A DNA stretch of 64,000 nucleotides from contig NW_026570269.1 of the NCBI RefSeq assembly GCF_019649055.1, positions 248,001 to 312,000 of the forward strand, read 5' to 3'. Source of the DNA: Paramacrobiotus metropolitanus. Its lineage: Eukaryota > Tardigrada > Eutardigrada > Parachela > Macrobiotidae. The notes beneath the pieces were generated by a model that made no database searches, had not been told where the DNA came from, and saw only the letters and a list, made by a program, of their open reading frames with translations. Of this stretch, positions 24,501 through 37,900 are shown one piece after another; position 1 is the stretch's first letter; each line of letters starts with the position of its first letter. A program made the translations under genes and the position numbers.

Positions 24501-25756
24501 TGATTCATATCAATTTCCAGCAAATCATGTTTGATTGCCGGTATAAATCACAGTAACCGGCGCCGATGAGTATAAAAATACTTTATATGTACATGAATTG
24601 CTGATTAATGATTTGATTGTTTATTAGTGTTTTGTTGATCTCTTCACCAATAACAACCATTGATCATCAGCACTGAACAAGCAAATACCAGTTGCAGAAG
24701 ATGAATCTTGGTTGTGCTTACGTTTTTCAAAATGTTTTCATTAAAACGCTGCCCTTTTCTGACGAAGTTATTCTATGAAATACCTATCAGCTTCCGGCGC
24801 CTAAACAATAATTTATAATTGTTAAAAAATATATATTGCAATACCAGCTTCTTTGCAGATGGTCAGTTCGTTCTCACTCAGAAACCCGGCGTCGTGGCTG
24901 AACCAGTGGAAATCATTGGGGATGAGCGCACCAACAAGGGACCCCTCCGCAAGTACAACAACCGTGACATCTTCGTCAACTTGAACCACGGCACCAGCCT
25001 GGACGACTTCAAGGGCTTGAGCATCTACTGCGCCAAGTACAAGCTGGACTTTGGCCACGTCTTCTTCCCCACCCAGTCCATGAAGAAGCCCACGTACCCG
25101 CTTATGTGGGCCAAAGCCAATCTGGCCGGCGCCTCCAAACTCGGCTCCTTCCGCACACTCATGCACAACGTTTCCGGTGAGGTGTACGCTCTGGATGATA
25201 CAACGCTGTTTATTAAGGGATTCTCCTATGACGGAACCAGCCCAGGTAAAGGTCATTTAAAACAAGCCAAGCCTAATTATGTACGGTATAGGTGTATCAG
25301 CTCTATCACGGCCTGTAACCTAAAGTCGAAAGGTCATAAAATGTCCGTGGTCGGTTGTGCGGAATTGTTGTCCGTGACACTAATTTTTTTACAGACGGTA
25401 AATTTGTTCTTTCCAAAACCGAATTGATCCAAGATCCCCTGGAAGTCTTGGCTGACGAATGGGGAACCAGCAATGACGGTCTGTTGGAATACGTTAACAA
25501 GGACATCATTATCCGACTGAACCCCGGAACCAAACTTTCAGACTACAAAGCTCTTGCAGTATATTGCGCTGACTATAAGGTATGCAGAATGCACATCCCG
25601 GGTGATTGCTTTCAAGTTTCGGCACACGTGATGAATAAATGGTCGGCCTTTTTGTAGCTGGACTTTGGTCATGTCATATTTGGCAGCAGCCTATCCGGTC
25701 TCTCGCAGTCCAAAGAGGATCCCAACTCCTTCATCAACACCGGTGTGATGTGGTAA
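21534..25756 (+). CDS. Secreted protein of four DM13 domains, 8 exons
   Basis: Exons: 21534-21558, 21830-22161, 22776-22944, 23357-23541, 24270-24456, 24859-25245, 25395-25579, 25658-25756. The sum is 1569 bp, giving 522 residues with all phases consistent. The start is MLATLFSLGALILAVHA, a clear signal peptide split by the first intron. Four DM13 units follow (about 24-119, 120-237, 238-361, 362-490). Each has H-x-V-x-G-V/E-V-F, a TLLIK strand, FxYDG, D-G-x-F-V, L-x-x-Y-x-x-x-D-I, L-x-P/A-G and a YC near the end. DM13 domains are known from Skeletor-type and other extracellular proteins and are thought to be redox or matrix modules. No DOMON domain or membrane anchor is present, so this is a DM13-only secreted protein. 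The exact role is unknown. Confidence 0.85.
21652..21724. repeat. Perfect 41-bp hairpin palindrome plus a partial copy
   Basis: At 21684-21724 two perfect 19-bp arms (GCGACAACAAAAATAGGCA and its complement) flank the 3-nt loop GAA. At 21652-21670 the inner part (AATAGGCA-GAA-TGCCTATT) is repeated. Both lie in the first intron of the DM13 gene. This could be a tiny inverted-repeat mobile element or a structured RNA hairpin. Confidence 0.85.
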
Positions 25757-26419
25757 AACACTGCCCTCCCAAACACGTTTCGTACTTCCTTTGCCAAGAG
25801 ATTTTCTACAAAAACACAATTACAAAAACTAGTTGAACGGCTCGACGTATCCGCATTAGCGCGCGTGTATGTCAATGTGCACACTGAGCGGCACACACGC
25901 CTACAGTGCACCTGGACGACATGATTAATTTCCTGCCTTGTTATATAAACACGTTTTTTCCTTCCTTTTCCCCCAGCGCACCGCCTTCCGAGAGATGTTG
26001 TCTGTGTTTGGTTGTTTTTGTGTGCTGCATTATTGTATTAATGACAAAAACTCTCTGGTATGCATGCATACGTGTAATCCGCTTAACTAGCCGGCAGTGC
26101 CAACTGGTTACGCCAGCGTCATTAGCGTTTTTGTCAACCATCTGTCCAGCACGTGATTGGCTGTTGTTTTCTGTCGGGTCTGTTGTGGGTTGTGTGTGGC
26201 TGCGAAATGCGATGGGAAGATTCGTGTTCACTCATATGTTCCTGGGAAAACGGTGAAATAAAAAATAAAACTATTGCTGCTCTGGCTGAAATAACAAAGG
26301 CCACCGACTTAATTTACAAACATCTGGAGGAATCAGATCGCTTTATCTTATTAAAAATAGTAAGAACTAGCGAAACCGGGGGAAGCCTTTTAGTTGTGTC
26401 GTTCATATATCTCCGCATA
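25757..26419. terminator. Convergent 3' region between DM13 gene and FUT8-like gene
   Basis: Both flanking genes end here (DM13 stop at 25756, FUT8-like stop at 26420 on the minus strand). An AATAAA at 26257-26262, with AATAAAA again just after it, is the best plus-strand poly(A) signal, about 500 bp past the stop. No clear minus-strand AATAAA was found close to the FUT8-like stop. The open frames here are short and unrecognisable. Confidence 0.4.
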
Positions 26420-29400
26420 TTAAAACAAAGTATAGTTTCCTTTATAAAACAATTCCTCTACTTTATGAAATGGAAAAGTGCCATTGAGTTTTGTACGCAT
26501 ATTGCTACCAACTGCAAAACCGTTCTTTAAAGAGCGAACATCAAACAGCATATCGCCTTTTCTAAAGTGTAAATCTTTGATGTTATCCATAGTTGTTGAG
26601 TAAAATCGTCCTCCGGATCCCGGTAGCCAGTAATGGTGATCCAATGAATCAAAGGATTTATATTCATCTCGAGAAGTTTGCTTCAGTTCATACGCCATTT
26701 TGCAAATCTGCAAAAACAAGTGCAATCTTACGGGCTGCTTAATCCGAAAAGAAACAGTACTGTTGACTTCAGGTCTGACATTAGTTATTGGCATCCATAA
26801 GCAGTGTGGCGTCGTAAAGATCTTTTGTAAATTTTTTGAGACTTACCAGCGACGAAAAAGTGCAAACAAGATGCTCTGATTTGGATAAAAAGTGAACATC
26901 GTATAGCAAGTCAAGCAGCGAAGGCTCACTGTATCGCTTCAGTTTTCTTGCATTGGCATTACAATAAACAGTATAATTCTTCCCGTATCTACAAAAGTAA
27001 TCACAGCAGTTGAAAGCAGCAGCTGGCACCATGGATTTGCAATCTTAACAGCATATTCACCTCTCCCGAAAATTCTTTATCACGCTGGGATCATCTGAAG
27101 CAATATACACGCGCTTTTGGTCGGCACTAGTGATATTGTTTTCATCCCAATACTTGTCGGCTAGCTTGGCATACTCAGAAATATCGTAGATCCTGGCCTC
27201 GGCTTGAATTTTATCCGTTCGTCTGACATGGATTCTTTAAGATGTAATGCATAATACTGTTTATATGCACATTGCAAAATATCCTACTAATAATGAGAAC
27301 ATCCATATAACCTACAATATGACCATGCATTATGCACTTACGGTTATATAATTATACAATAATTATATGTACATCAGCCATATACAACAAGTAACGAGGT
27401 TCTATGTGACAGTGCAGGGTGCTTAGATTAAATCCAGCCACTGCACTCACCCCACAAAAGGAGTAACAGGGGTGACCTTTCCCGCCTGCAACCTAATCAA
27501 ATCCGAGACGTTTGGCTGCAGTCTCCAGAGATACGTCAGCCCTTGCGAAATCCACCACAAGCTGGGATTTTCGTGGACACGGTGCACCATTCCCGGGAAA
27601 TCATCGGGGAGAGCAAAGGGCAACCACTGTGGATCAGGATCCGGAAAGAATGGATAGAGCAGCAACTTATGCCGGCTGCGCGTCAACGGATCCGACACAT
27701 TCATTACCGGCAGCGTGTCCATATCGAAGCTCTTTTCTTGACAGTGCGTAACAGGAAGAAAAAATGTCTCCCAGCCGTTGGGTGAGTAGTTCCACGGTCT
27801 GGACACCAAGATCATGGTGCGATTCAGTGCCACTGCGGCGACCAGACACATGAGGACATGGTGGATTTGGCAACCGAATCCACATTTTTTGTTCAGATTA
27901 CAAATCAGTTTCTTCTTCTTCCGACAGTTTTGCGGATGCTGCAAATTACCAGTGCTGCCATATATAATTAAGCGCAATATTTACGTATCTATACATGCAC
28001 ACAGCACAATCTGTAGAATTCGTACGTAACCTGAACAGCCTATGAAACTACCGACATTAATATATTCCTAGCTGTGCTTACAGTAAGATGCAAAAACTGC
28101 CGGAACTGCAAAATCTTCCCTACTTCGAAGTAGGTAAGTGATATGACACTGATGTCATCGAATTCCCGCAAAACTCTTTTAAGATGAAATGCTTTGCAAC
28201 GGATAACCTACTTATACCTGAAGATCCAACAAACGGTTTTGGACTTTCGTGGTTTCCATTTGTAGTACGGCAGTACGTGCGCCTTCATGCACATTTCGCA
28301 GAGAACGTAGCGAGCGCTTTAGCAGCCTGCAACATCGAGCAATAATTCTTCCTTGTACAGATCAACTAATTTTCCCCCAGTACTTACTTTACAGACTATG
28401 TGATATTATTCAAAATATTTTTATACAGATTTATTATTTTTCTACGTATTCCAACATATCATTACGAGTTTGTGCAGCCCAGAAATCCGAAAGTCAAAAC
28501 ATGAACATGAAATACTGATGCTACGAGCCTACGATACATTACCGAACTACGAGCTACACATTTGTATTTGTAATCGCAATAATGATATCAACTAATCGTG
28601 TGAGTATGCAAGTGCTCAGTTAAATAGCTTGAAAACCGTGAGTAAAATATAATAATTATGACAATTTGCACTATAAAAGCACGAACTAACAGAAAATTTG
28701 TTTCATAGCTTTTCAGTTCTTCAAGCGCGTTTCTTTGTGAATCGCCAATGATTTTCTTAGCCGACCAATGCTCCAGGGCATTAAACAATCCGTCGTTCCA
28801 ATCAACTTGGAATTTTCTGATTTTGCCCATATGCTCCAAGATTCCCCTATTCACACGGTCGCGCTCACCGGATATCACCAAAGATTCAATGTTCTGCAAT
28901 GTTCATGCGTCTTACAGTTTATCCAGTATATGTACTACACATGGTTCACAATTTTCATGGTGTATACAATTACAAATTACGTACTATCGATACGTGCTAT
29001 TGATATCAAACTGCGTACTATTTATTAATATAATATCGATACAATTAAAAACAAATTTAAAACTTAACTAGGGGACTGCGTGTGAATTTTTCAGAACCTG
29101 CACCGAGATGGACATAGAAACATAAGAGACAGTAGTTGTTGTAATAATATCTGGTACTGTGATGACAACGGAAACAAAGCGTTCGAAATGGCGGAAAAGT
29201 AATTTTTATCTACAACATATCGCATATCGGCTAATTGTTATGGCGAATGTTGCTACCAAGTATTATTATACAATTATTTAGCTGCGCTTTCTTTTTGTGG
29301 GCAATCTCAGCAGGTCAGATTCTGTTTAATGCGCATAATACTTGTTGACGAAAATATGCTGCTGCACATTTTGTATTTCAGGTTCATCTTGCAATGTGAT

Positions 29401-29645
29401 TACTTGTATATGCTTATGTGGGATACTTGCTGTAAGCTTTGCACTTGCTGCTCCAAATTGCGCATCCTGTTTGTGATATCCTGGTAACGTTGCACCGCCG
29501 GAACGGTTATTGGCACGCAGCGGCGGGCTTTCCCAAAATCATTGGCCAGAAGCCTTTCAAGGAGGCGATGAGCATTCCATAATATGATACCCGACACGAG
29601 GCATACGAACGTTAGTAATAAACATATACAAAAATTGACGTTCAT
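26420..29645 (-). CDS. FUT8: Alpha-1,6-fucosyltransferase (FUT8 family), 6 exons
   Basis: Exons in gene order: 29427-29645, 28691-28893, 27451-27954, 27061-27234, 26847-26988, 26420-26707; the sum is 1530 bp, 509 residues, with phases consistent. FUT8 adds core fucose to the innermost GlcNAc of N-glycans in the Golgi. Seen here: a type II signal anchor (residues 4-23), a coiled stem (NRMRNLEQQVQSLQ), the CGFGCQIHH region, GWETFF, the GDP-fucose site GIHVRRTDK (309-317), YIASDDPS, and HFLSKSEHLVCTFSS. A C-terminal SH3-like segment follows (KGDMLFDV, NGFAVGSN, GTFPFHKVEE). The Arg pair of HVRRTDK, central to catalysis in the family, is kept. The protein is about 65 residues shorter than the vertebrate enzyme, mostly in the stem, so a small missed exon is possible. 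ATG 29645 is the first in-frame Met before the anchor. Confidence 0.9.
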
Positions 29646-31169
29646 TCCTTGTGATTTAATAAACCGAACCAACGACTCAACGCCTCCGCCAAAAGTTGTA
29701 CGAATAATTTACAGGAATTGTGCCGGTAAGAAAAATTTATGTGTAGCATGAATTGTGAATATTCCCGGTTCCAGCTGTCAGTCGCAAGTCTTTTCAGTAA
29801 ATGGATACAGTCAAAATGTCAAATGTTCACAAACACACGTCACTGCCAGACAATAATCTGGTAAATAAAAAGAAGTCAGTCAGTATCACAATAATATAAG
29901 CACAATACTAATGGTAAAGTTTTCCGACCAGACATGCGCATGGACGCAACACAGTATTGTGTATTAAGTCACTTAAAGCTGCTTATATGACTTGCGGTTT
30001 GTTTTGTTATTTTCGCGTCGCTCAATGCGCATATCCATAACGGAATCTAAAACCTGTATGCCGGAAAGAATATTTCGAACTGTCAAGGTGATGCGGAGAC
30101 TTAGACGTTGTACAGCTAAAAACGTAAGATGAGTTTGCCTGCCGGAAGGTTCATTGTCCGCTGATGCGCCACAAAGGCGCAAACTAATGAAAAAATGGGG
30201 ACCGTAGATCTGCTATACTGATACTGTGAGTGATACATACTGTATTACGCCCACATTTAGTAATATTTTACGCTACATGCTGTGAATACGAAATAAGCAC
30301 GGTGCAGCATCTAATTAATACCTACATTATACATAATACATTATATCTGTACGACTCCTAAGCTTATTCTTGCAGCAGATTTGTTTTGGTCCCGGAATTT
30401 TTTGATACAACCATTTTTGCCATCTGTCAGAGTATTTTTCTAATTTTTTTGCGATCTATTTTTCAAAAGATCGTTCTCCTTCGATTTTGAGTTCCACAAA
30501 ACAAACGCAATATTATTCGGAAGAAGGTCACTTGGGGCTTTTTCTGGTAGTCAAGAAACTACGTACTACTACTACTACGTAAATAGAAGTACCGCTTATT
30601 TTACTACAATTTTCCGCTAATTGTTGCTTCCATGAAAATCCCATGTTCCGAGTGTTTAATCAATCAGATCAGTTAACAATACAACCATAGTAAACAAAAA
30701 AATTTGTTAATACACAAACAAAGGATTCAAAAAACGCCATCTGTACAGAACCCATGCAAGTACAGACGATACTAACGAGCACATTCGTACAAAATACCAG
30801 GAGAGACCTCATCACGGGCTTTGGTCAAAAAACAAGTGAAACATTTACTCAGCATCATTCTGAACTCGTACTAAGAAACCGACAACCTTATGGCTGTACT
30901 AGAAACTAAAAACAACAAAAATGCAACGTATCTTGGTCGCACAGAGCACCCCCAATGTGCCTCTCACGAGGCAGCCACCCCATGTCCAACTGTACACTGA
31001 CTTGCAACGCCCAACGATAACTGAGCAAAACTCTGACTAAAACTCATGGCTATCCACTGATTATAAAAGGTTTGGCAGTGTAGTAGGAAATGTTCACAAT
31101 CACCGGCCGGCTTGCTTTTGCACCAAGCCGACAGTCACAGAAATCAACCGATAATCCTTTAAAAATGGA
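29646..31169. other. Intergenic region between FUT8-like start and N-cadherin end
   Basis: About 1.5 kb holding the 5' flank of the FUT8-like gene and the 3' UTR of the cadherin gene, both on the minus strand. Only short unrecognisable open frames occur (for example 29973-30182 minus). I see no RNA gene, and no clearly placed AATAAA on the minus strand close to the cadherin stop. Confidence 0.45.
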
Positions 31170-31950
31170 TCATAGGTTCTCATCGTCCTCGGCAGTTTCT
31201 GCATATAATTTGGCCAGTTTCTGAAAAATAAAGAAAACCAAATCTTAAAAAATCCTGAGTGTTTGCTTTATTTATAACTCTTGGCGATACCAGTGTCTTT
31301 TCTTGCAAAACACAGAAAGAAGTGCCGCAAAACAAGCAAATTAATCGTCAGTGTAATCGACAAAATTTATATCAGTTTAACAAACTAACCTCAAATCTTG
31401 GTCCCCAAGATTTCAGATAATCATAATCGCCCTCTTCTTCGTCACGGTCTTCGATGTCACTGAGATCAACTGGAGTATCGTTTCCGCCTTCATAGGCGTA
31501 CAATCTGAGCTCATCATATGGCGGCGCCATGGGATCGTTATCGGCTTCCTGCAAGCGCTGCTGCAGGAGTGTCGGCAAGTCAGGCATTCCACCATCACCC
31601 GCAACTATGGCTAAATAACGATAAATTTATTAAAGATCAGTAAGAAAATCCACAAACAGTACTGTGGAACTTACGTCTGGCTCCGGGAACCTGCCCAGGC
31701 CGGAGACCTTCCGGCGGAAGGATGGCTTTTCGACTGGGATCATCCTTGCCGGGATGCGGCAACACGCCCGGCCCGATGGGAATGCGCAGCGGCGTGATAT
31801 CGTACGCCTGCATATCTTCCTCACCGGCGCCTTCATCATGGTACGAGACAATATTTTCCCGAATGTCGTCATCCGGATCAATGGTCAGAGCCATTTTCTC
31901 GTCGTAGGCCCGGCGTCTTCTCGTGTAGAAAATGATACACACAAAGAACG
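31170..31950 (-). other. CadN: N-cadherin cytoplasmic domain (p120- and beta-catenin-binding)
   Basis: Three exons: 31675-31950, 31390-31610 and 31170-31220. After the stop-transfer RRRR comes [20 protein letters not shown], the juxtamembrane p120-catenin core. Then [14 protein letters not shown], a Ser-poor acidic stretch, and [13 protein letters not shown] joined to [16 protein letters not shown], the beta-catenin-binding end. All key contact residues appear present, so adhesion coupling to actin should be intact. Confidence 0.93.
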
Positions 31951-34900
31951 CTGCAAAAACAGAAAAAATCTGCAACATGTGCTGCATTTAAACTGTTACC
32001 GATGCTTACATAGAAGTACGACTGCCGATATCACCATCGCAATGATAGCACCGTACGACATCCCTAGCCGCTGCTCTTTCATCGCCGCATTGCAGTTCTG
32101 CCCGACGTAACCAGGCTGGCACATGCACGCATATCCGGGACTGCGATCCGTCTTGTCAGTTTTAATAAAGTTCTGGCATGTTCCACCATTTCGACATATC
32201 CCTGGATCCTCTTCACATTCATTGACATCTACGCAGTTACTCCTACAATCACAATCGTCACGCAAACCTACTTCAATGGCTATTAATCTCAATTGTACCT
32301 GTCACTAGCGTCATCGGACTTTTTGAATCCAGGTGGACACTGGCACGATGCCAGCCGCCACAGATCCACGCAGATCATCGGATCGGGGCAGATAAACCCC
32401 TTACAGGGATCTTTGGACTCACAGTTGTCGGTTACGTTGACAGCCGTCAGAATTCTAGCTCGGTTGCTTTGTTCGTTGTGATCCATCGGCAGGGATTCCC
32501 CGTCGTAGCGGACATCGTTCATACAGCCTTCAAAGTCAAACACCACTTCGAATTCCGACATGCCGCGTTCCTGAACGCGAGCCCCCAAGGTAGCTTCCTT
32601 TTGTAGTTTCATCTTCCGATGGGATGCAGGTGTGGGAGAAATTAGTTCTCCATACCGTCGTCCGTCGCCTCCGTCAATGGTCATCACCGCATCCGCACCA
32701 TATCTATAACATCAATGAACATTTAATAGTGTATCAATCCGAAATTCAGCGCATTGTACTGGTTGCATATGAGAAATCTTTGGATAAAAAATACACCAGT
32801 CAACATGTTTTGAACGGATGTAGTATCATGTCACTTATAACATTACGGACTCTTCTACTTCCTCTTTTTCCACGACACATAAATAATTCATCGTTCACAA
32901 TCAAGAGTCTTAACTTACCGGTTGACTCTGACAGTGTGCCATCGCCCATCATCCACTGGAAAATCTCCCAACGTCAAAATGTATTCCTCGTTTTTATTCG
33001 GGTTCAGGTCGTAGCGGAAATGCAGCGTATGATTTCTGATCTCCAAGATCAAATACTCTCCACCGCTAATGCTGGTCGCCGCAAATATCTGACCGAAAGC
33101 TTTCCGGGTCCGGAACATCAGCTGCAACGAACTAGAGTATTCGTTGATGTCAAACGCCAGTTCCAATCGCATAAAACTCCGCTTCTCAAACGACTTCTCC
33201 TTGGTCCGGAAATTACACTGCTCGCCCCTGAATCCCGGATAACATTCACAATGGTAATCATAGTATGTCCCGATGCACTGTCCATTGATGCACTTCCGGG
33301 ATATCTCGTTCGGTCCGCCGCCGCACATGCGATCCGACGGCTCACAGCCCGGTGCAGATTCTTTAGCGTGTCCACTTGACTGCATGTCGTACATATTTCC
33401 GTTGTAGATGACATTCCGCATGCAGCCTTCAAAGGACCGCTGTGAAAAGGGCGTGGATGAGCTGGAAACGCCATACAGTCCGCCCAACTGCAACGGCTGA
33501 TGGACATTCAGTCCGGTCTGAAAGCCAAGCGTCTGGCCGCGCGCTTCGCAAGCAGAAAGGTCATTTGAGGGAGTTCCAGAAGTTTCCTCGGGATCGGTGA
33601 TGTTAGAGTCACGGCACCAGTCGACGACGATACGTGCGCTCTGACCAGACCAGTAGATGTCCAAACGATGCCATGATCCATCGCTGATCGGTCGACGCGT
33701 TGCAACTTCCAATTTCAATGGCGTTCCTGTAATCATTTGCATTTCCAGAATTACGAACATCGCTTCAAATGTAATATGATCGAAACCATTACTGAAATTC
33801 CGAGAAACGAAAACAACCGTTCAAGTTTATTCACAAGAAAACAATTTTCCACTAAGGCAACCAAAACTAAAAATTTTAACGTACAAGACAAAAACCGCAT
33901 CACAGTAGTAGTGACTGTTTACACTTTACATTTCGCAGTCGCTGCCTTTGCTCCTGAACTACGAAGGTATTTATTCAATCGATTTCAATATTAACTGAAG
34001 CGTCTTTTACTGCTGCTGCCACATAGTAAACGTACGACTAGCGCGTCTTGCAGTAAATAAAATAAAATATTAATAATTAGACATCGAAAACAAAGCAATC
34101 AACTGTCGTCATAAATTTCAACTCCGAAAATAACAGAGAAACTTACCGAATCCCAAGTCAAGATGCACTCTGGGACGACCTTTCGATAAATCTACTGCCA
34201 GAAAATCTGTCTTAGCGCCATTCTTGGTTCCAATCGGTCCATTATACACCAACAATCCTTCCGGTATTTCGGTCATGAACTCAAAACTCAAGTGCGAATC
34301 CTGACATTGTTCAAGCGTAGGGAACCATGCGAATGAATTTTCTTTAAAATTTCGCATGGTTCGTTGACATCGCGGTCCATCGAAGCCATCAGGACACTCA
34401 CAATAGGGATGGGGCTCCCAATCATCGCGACAAACGCCACCATTATAGCACTGCAGTGTAGCGCACGACTCCGGTTTCCTGAAATCGGTGGCTTTACAAA
34501 CACACTGGCGCTCGTGTTTAATCGTTACGGCCAAGAGGGAAGTTTTATTCGCATTTATCAAAGTGGCAACATCATCCAAAGGGACAGAATGGAGTGTTGT
34601 GCAGCCCTCCTCACAGATGTCATCGTTACAAAATGTTATAGGAACCTGAAAAAAAATATTTACAAAAATTTCAAATTCAAAAATAAATGGGTAACGGTAT
34701 TAATTTATTTTTAACAAATTTTAACCACTGATTTTTGACGCATACGTACTAATGTCCGACTTAAAACAAGTTCCTGCATTTCTGAATCCGCCACATATTC
34801 CAGAAACGTATTATTAGCACTAAGTTATTCATAGATACAGACATATGTTAAGCTGGTCCATGCTAGAGTCTCTGAATAGTAAATTACAGGTTTACCATAT

Positions 34901-37900
34901 CAATCTTCACTCCTAACGTGTTTTCCACATCTTCTCGGTTCAATTCCAACACTCCATCCAGCAATACCGGCGAATACAGTGGTGATCCGTGGGCAGAGTA
35001 TCGCACATCTGTATACGGCGGTTTGGTCCGGTCCGGTGATATGACCGAGAATATTTCCACTACTTTGGCACCGGTTAACTTCTTGACAAGCTCCTTGAAT
35101 TTGTCGTACTTCGAGCTTCCATCTGGTCCAATCTGAATAAAATCCTCAGCTGAGATGCCTCGAAGACGTATGGAGCCAGACTTGGCCACTGCTTCCTCGG
35201 TCACACTCATCACGTTGACGACAACCGTCGATGTCACGCTTTTCTCGTATTTTTTGTCCAAAACATCCACTGAGAAACGATACTGGCCTTCGGTAGCTCC
35301 TCTCTTCATGGTAATCATACCAGTGTCCCTATGTGAATCGAAGATGTAATATAGCATAAGAAACGTACTCAACCACGCTCGCTAAAATCTTTATACGGTT
35401 CATCATATTATAATATCATATTATTATTGTTGTGCAGTCATTATGACCGAATGCTAGTGCCGTCGCTGACTGCGGGTGCAGAAGATACAGAAGTTTTGTT
35501 AATACTAGTTTCAATGCATCAAACTATTACATTAATTTTTCACCTGTTTAAATCGAAATACGGACTCGGCTCCGTGCCCATGGCCCATGTAAACTGTTTA
35601 TCCGGCAGGTCCCAGTCGTCTTTATCTTCCACGTGCACACGCCCGATTTCCACATTATTAATTTTGTCCATGTAATTGTATACAAAAATCTCCTTGCTTC
35701 CCGGGAACATTTCGTTATCATTACGATCACCGATGGTCACCGTGAGCGTACTGGTTCCAGACATTCCGCCAACATCCTCAATGATGATGGGAACATAATA
35801 GTACTTCCGATCTTCTCTATCGAATGTCTGGGTAGTATAAATCATAGCCGAGCCATTGCCATTTGCACCACCAGAGTTCTTCGGCTCCAATCGGAAAAAA
35901 TTATGAGCCGGATTGTTGTTGGGATGAGGGAAGGAAAACGTAAAAGGCCCGCCGTGATTTGTTCCTACAGTTAGCATATACAATACGTAATTATAGTCCG
36001 ATGGTAACGATATCCAAAACCAGCATAAAACGATGCAAAACACACAACGAATGCGTACCTGAGTCTGGATCCATGGCGCTAACTTCGGCAACCAGCTGAT
36101 CTGGAGGTTCATTCTCGAAAACCACAGGATTATAGTCTTCCGCGAACTGGGGCGGATTATCGTTCACATCCAGTAAGTGAACCGTCAACGTGGCCGTGGA
36201 CGTGAGTTTTGGTGTTCCATCATCGACAGCCAGAATTTCAACATAGTGCGTTTCAACTTTCTCCCGATCCAGTGGCTGCTGGACACGCACGATGCCTTCC
36301 GGGCCGATCGTGAACTGACGTCCGGGATCAGTAGATCGTTTGATGCGGTATGACACTTGCGATTTTCCATCGTTATCGGCATCAGTAGCTTTGAAAGTTG
36401 CCAATTCCTCCCCGACCTGCATCGAATACCCAAAAAAATTAAAAACAATGCTCATACAATAACCGAACTTGGTGTCTGCAGTTTGCTTTACCCGAATATC
36501 TTCTCGGCGTTCAACGCGCTGGTTTGGCTTGTCAAACTTTGGTGGATTATCGTTGATATCGTTTAATGTAATCTGCACCTGGGCGGTATCTTTTGGTTTG
36601 GTCAAATCGCCTCGATCATTCACGAAAATCCTGAACCTGAACCCAGCACGGTGTTGATCGTTCTCAAAATCCAATGGTGCCAGCACAAACAACGATCCTG
36701 ACCCATCACTATTTGAATTTATGTAAAAGTGTTCGCATCCATATTCATCTTTGGCGCACGGTTTCACAATATCATAAACGAAGTTGTTGGTTATATCCGC
36801 ATCATTTACTCCGACATCCAGCACCGCATTATTCGGCAAGATGCTCCCTGGAGTTTCATCAATCGACTGCGAGTACTGTTTCCTTTGAAACTTAGGCGGG
36901 GAGTCGTTTTCATCCTGCAGATCAATAGTCGCTGTACCGGTTCCTGTGCGGCCTCCACCATCGGTTGCACGAACAACAATCTGATACGATGCCACCCGCT
37001 CGCGGTCCAACCCAGCCCAAGCGGTCTTCACCACGCCCGACTCTGCATCAATCTCGAAGATGGGCTGGCCGTTATCGCCCATCACATTACGAAGGATATC
37101 ATAGCGGACGATAGCATTACGATCGGCGTTGGGGTCATCATAATCCAGTGCCGACATGGTCATCACGCGGGTACCCACTGGCGAGTTCTCCTTGACCGCA
37201 CCCACCGTCTTTACCGAAGGGAATACGGGATCGTTGTCGTTAATGTCCAGCAAACGTACCTCGACGTCAGCGTAACCTGCAGAAATCAGTCTCCATGAAA
37301 CATTTAATCAGCATTGAAAGTGCATCAGGAACAGTGCAATTCAACTGACCCCACAATAAAAAATAAGAAACCGGAATCGAAACCGGTGCGTCGAAAAGAT
37401 TTTTCGGATACAAACTAATAACACTAGGTGGTGTGACGCACATTACGAAATAAATTTCAGATTAGGGAACAAGGAGTGGAAATAAGCTATACACATGGGT
37501 TACTTGCTTACTTGACACGTAGTTACAGTACATTATATCAAGCAAAACAGCGAAGTAGCCGCTTTTCATATAAGTACGATCTGCTTTCCCAAAATTTTTT
37601 TTGTACCCGTAAGTCCTTTGCCATCTTCATCCTTTGCTAGAATAGTGAAAGTCCACACCGGATCTCCCTTCGGTGGATCGCGATCAAGCGGTTTAGTGAT
37701 CAAAATCTTCGCATACCGATCGTCCGGAATGACGAACACTTCTCCAACGCCTTGTCCGACCAAGGAATATCGAATCGGATCGTTTCGCGCCGTATCACCA
37801 TCTGTAGCTTCGATTTTCGGATTGAACTGCAGCTCTTTTGGTAGGCCACTGGCATCCTCTTCCATGATCTGTGTGGTGTATTTTTTACTGGTGAACACCG

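Noticed and set aside
28080-28133. Small plus-strand exon-like segment between TTACAG and GTAAGT
   Set aside because: It lies inside a FUT8-like intron on the other strand and has no partner exons. It is probably chance splice-site matches.
36059-37276. A single continuous exon for this cadherin segment
   Set aside because: The frame is open throughout, but the 75-nt segment 36417-36491 has matching phase 0 splice sites, interrupts the normal repeat start, and encodes an out-of-place hydrophobic stretch.
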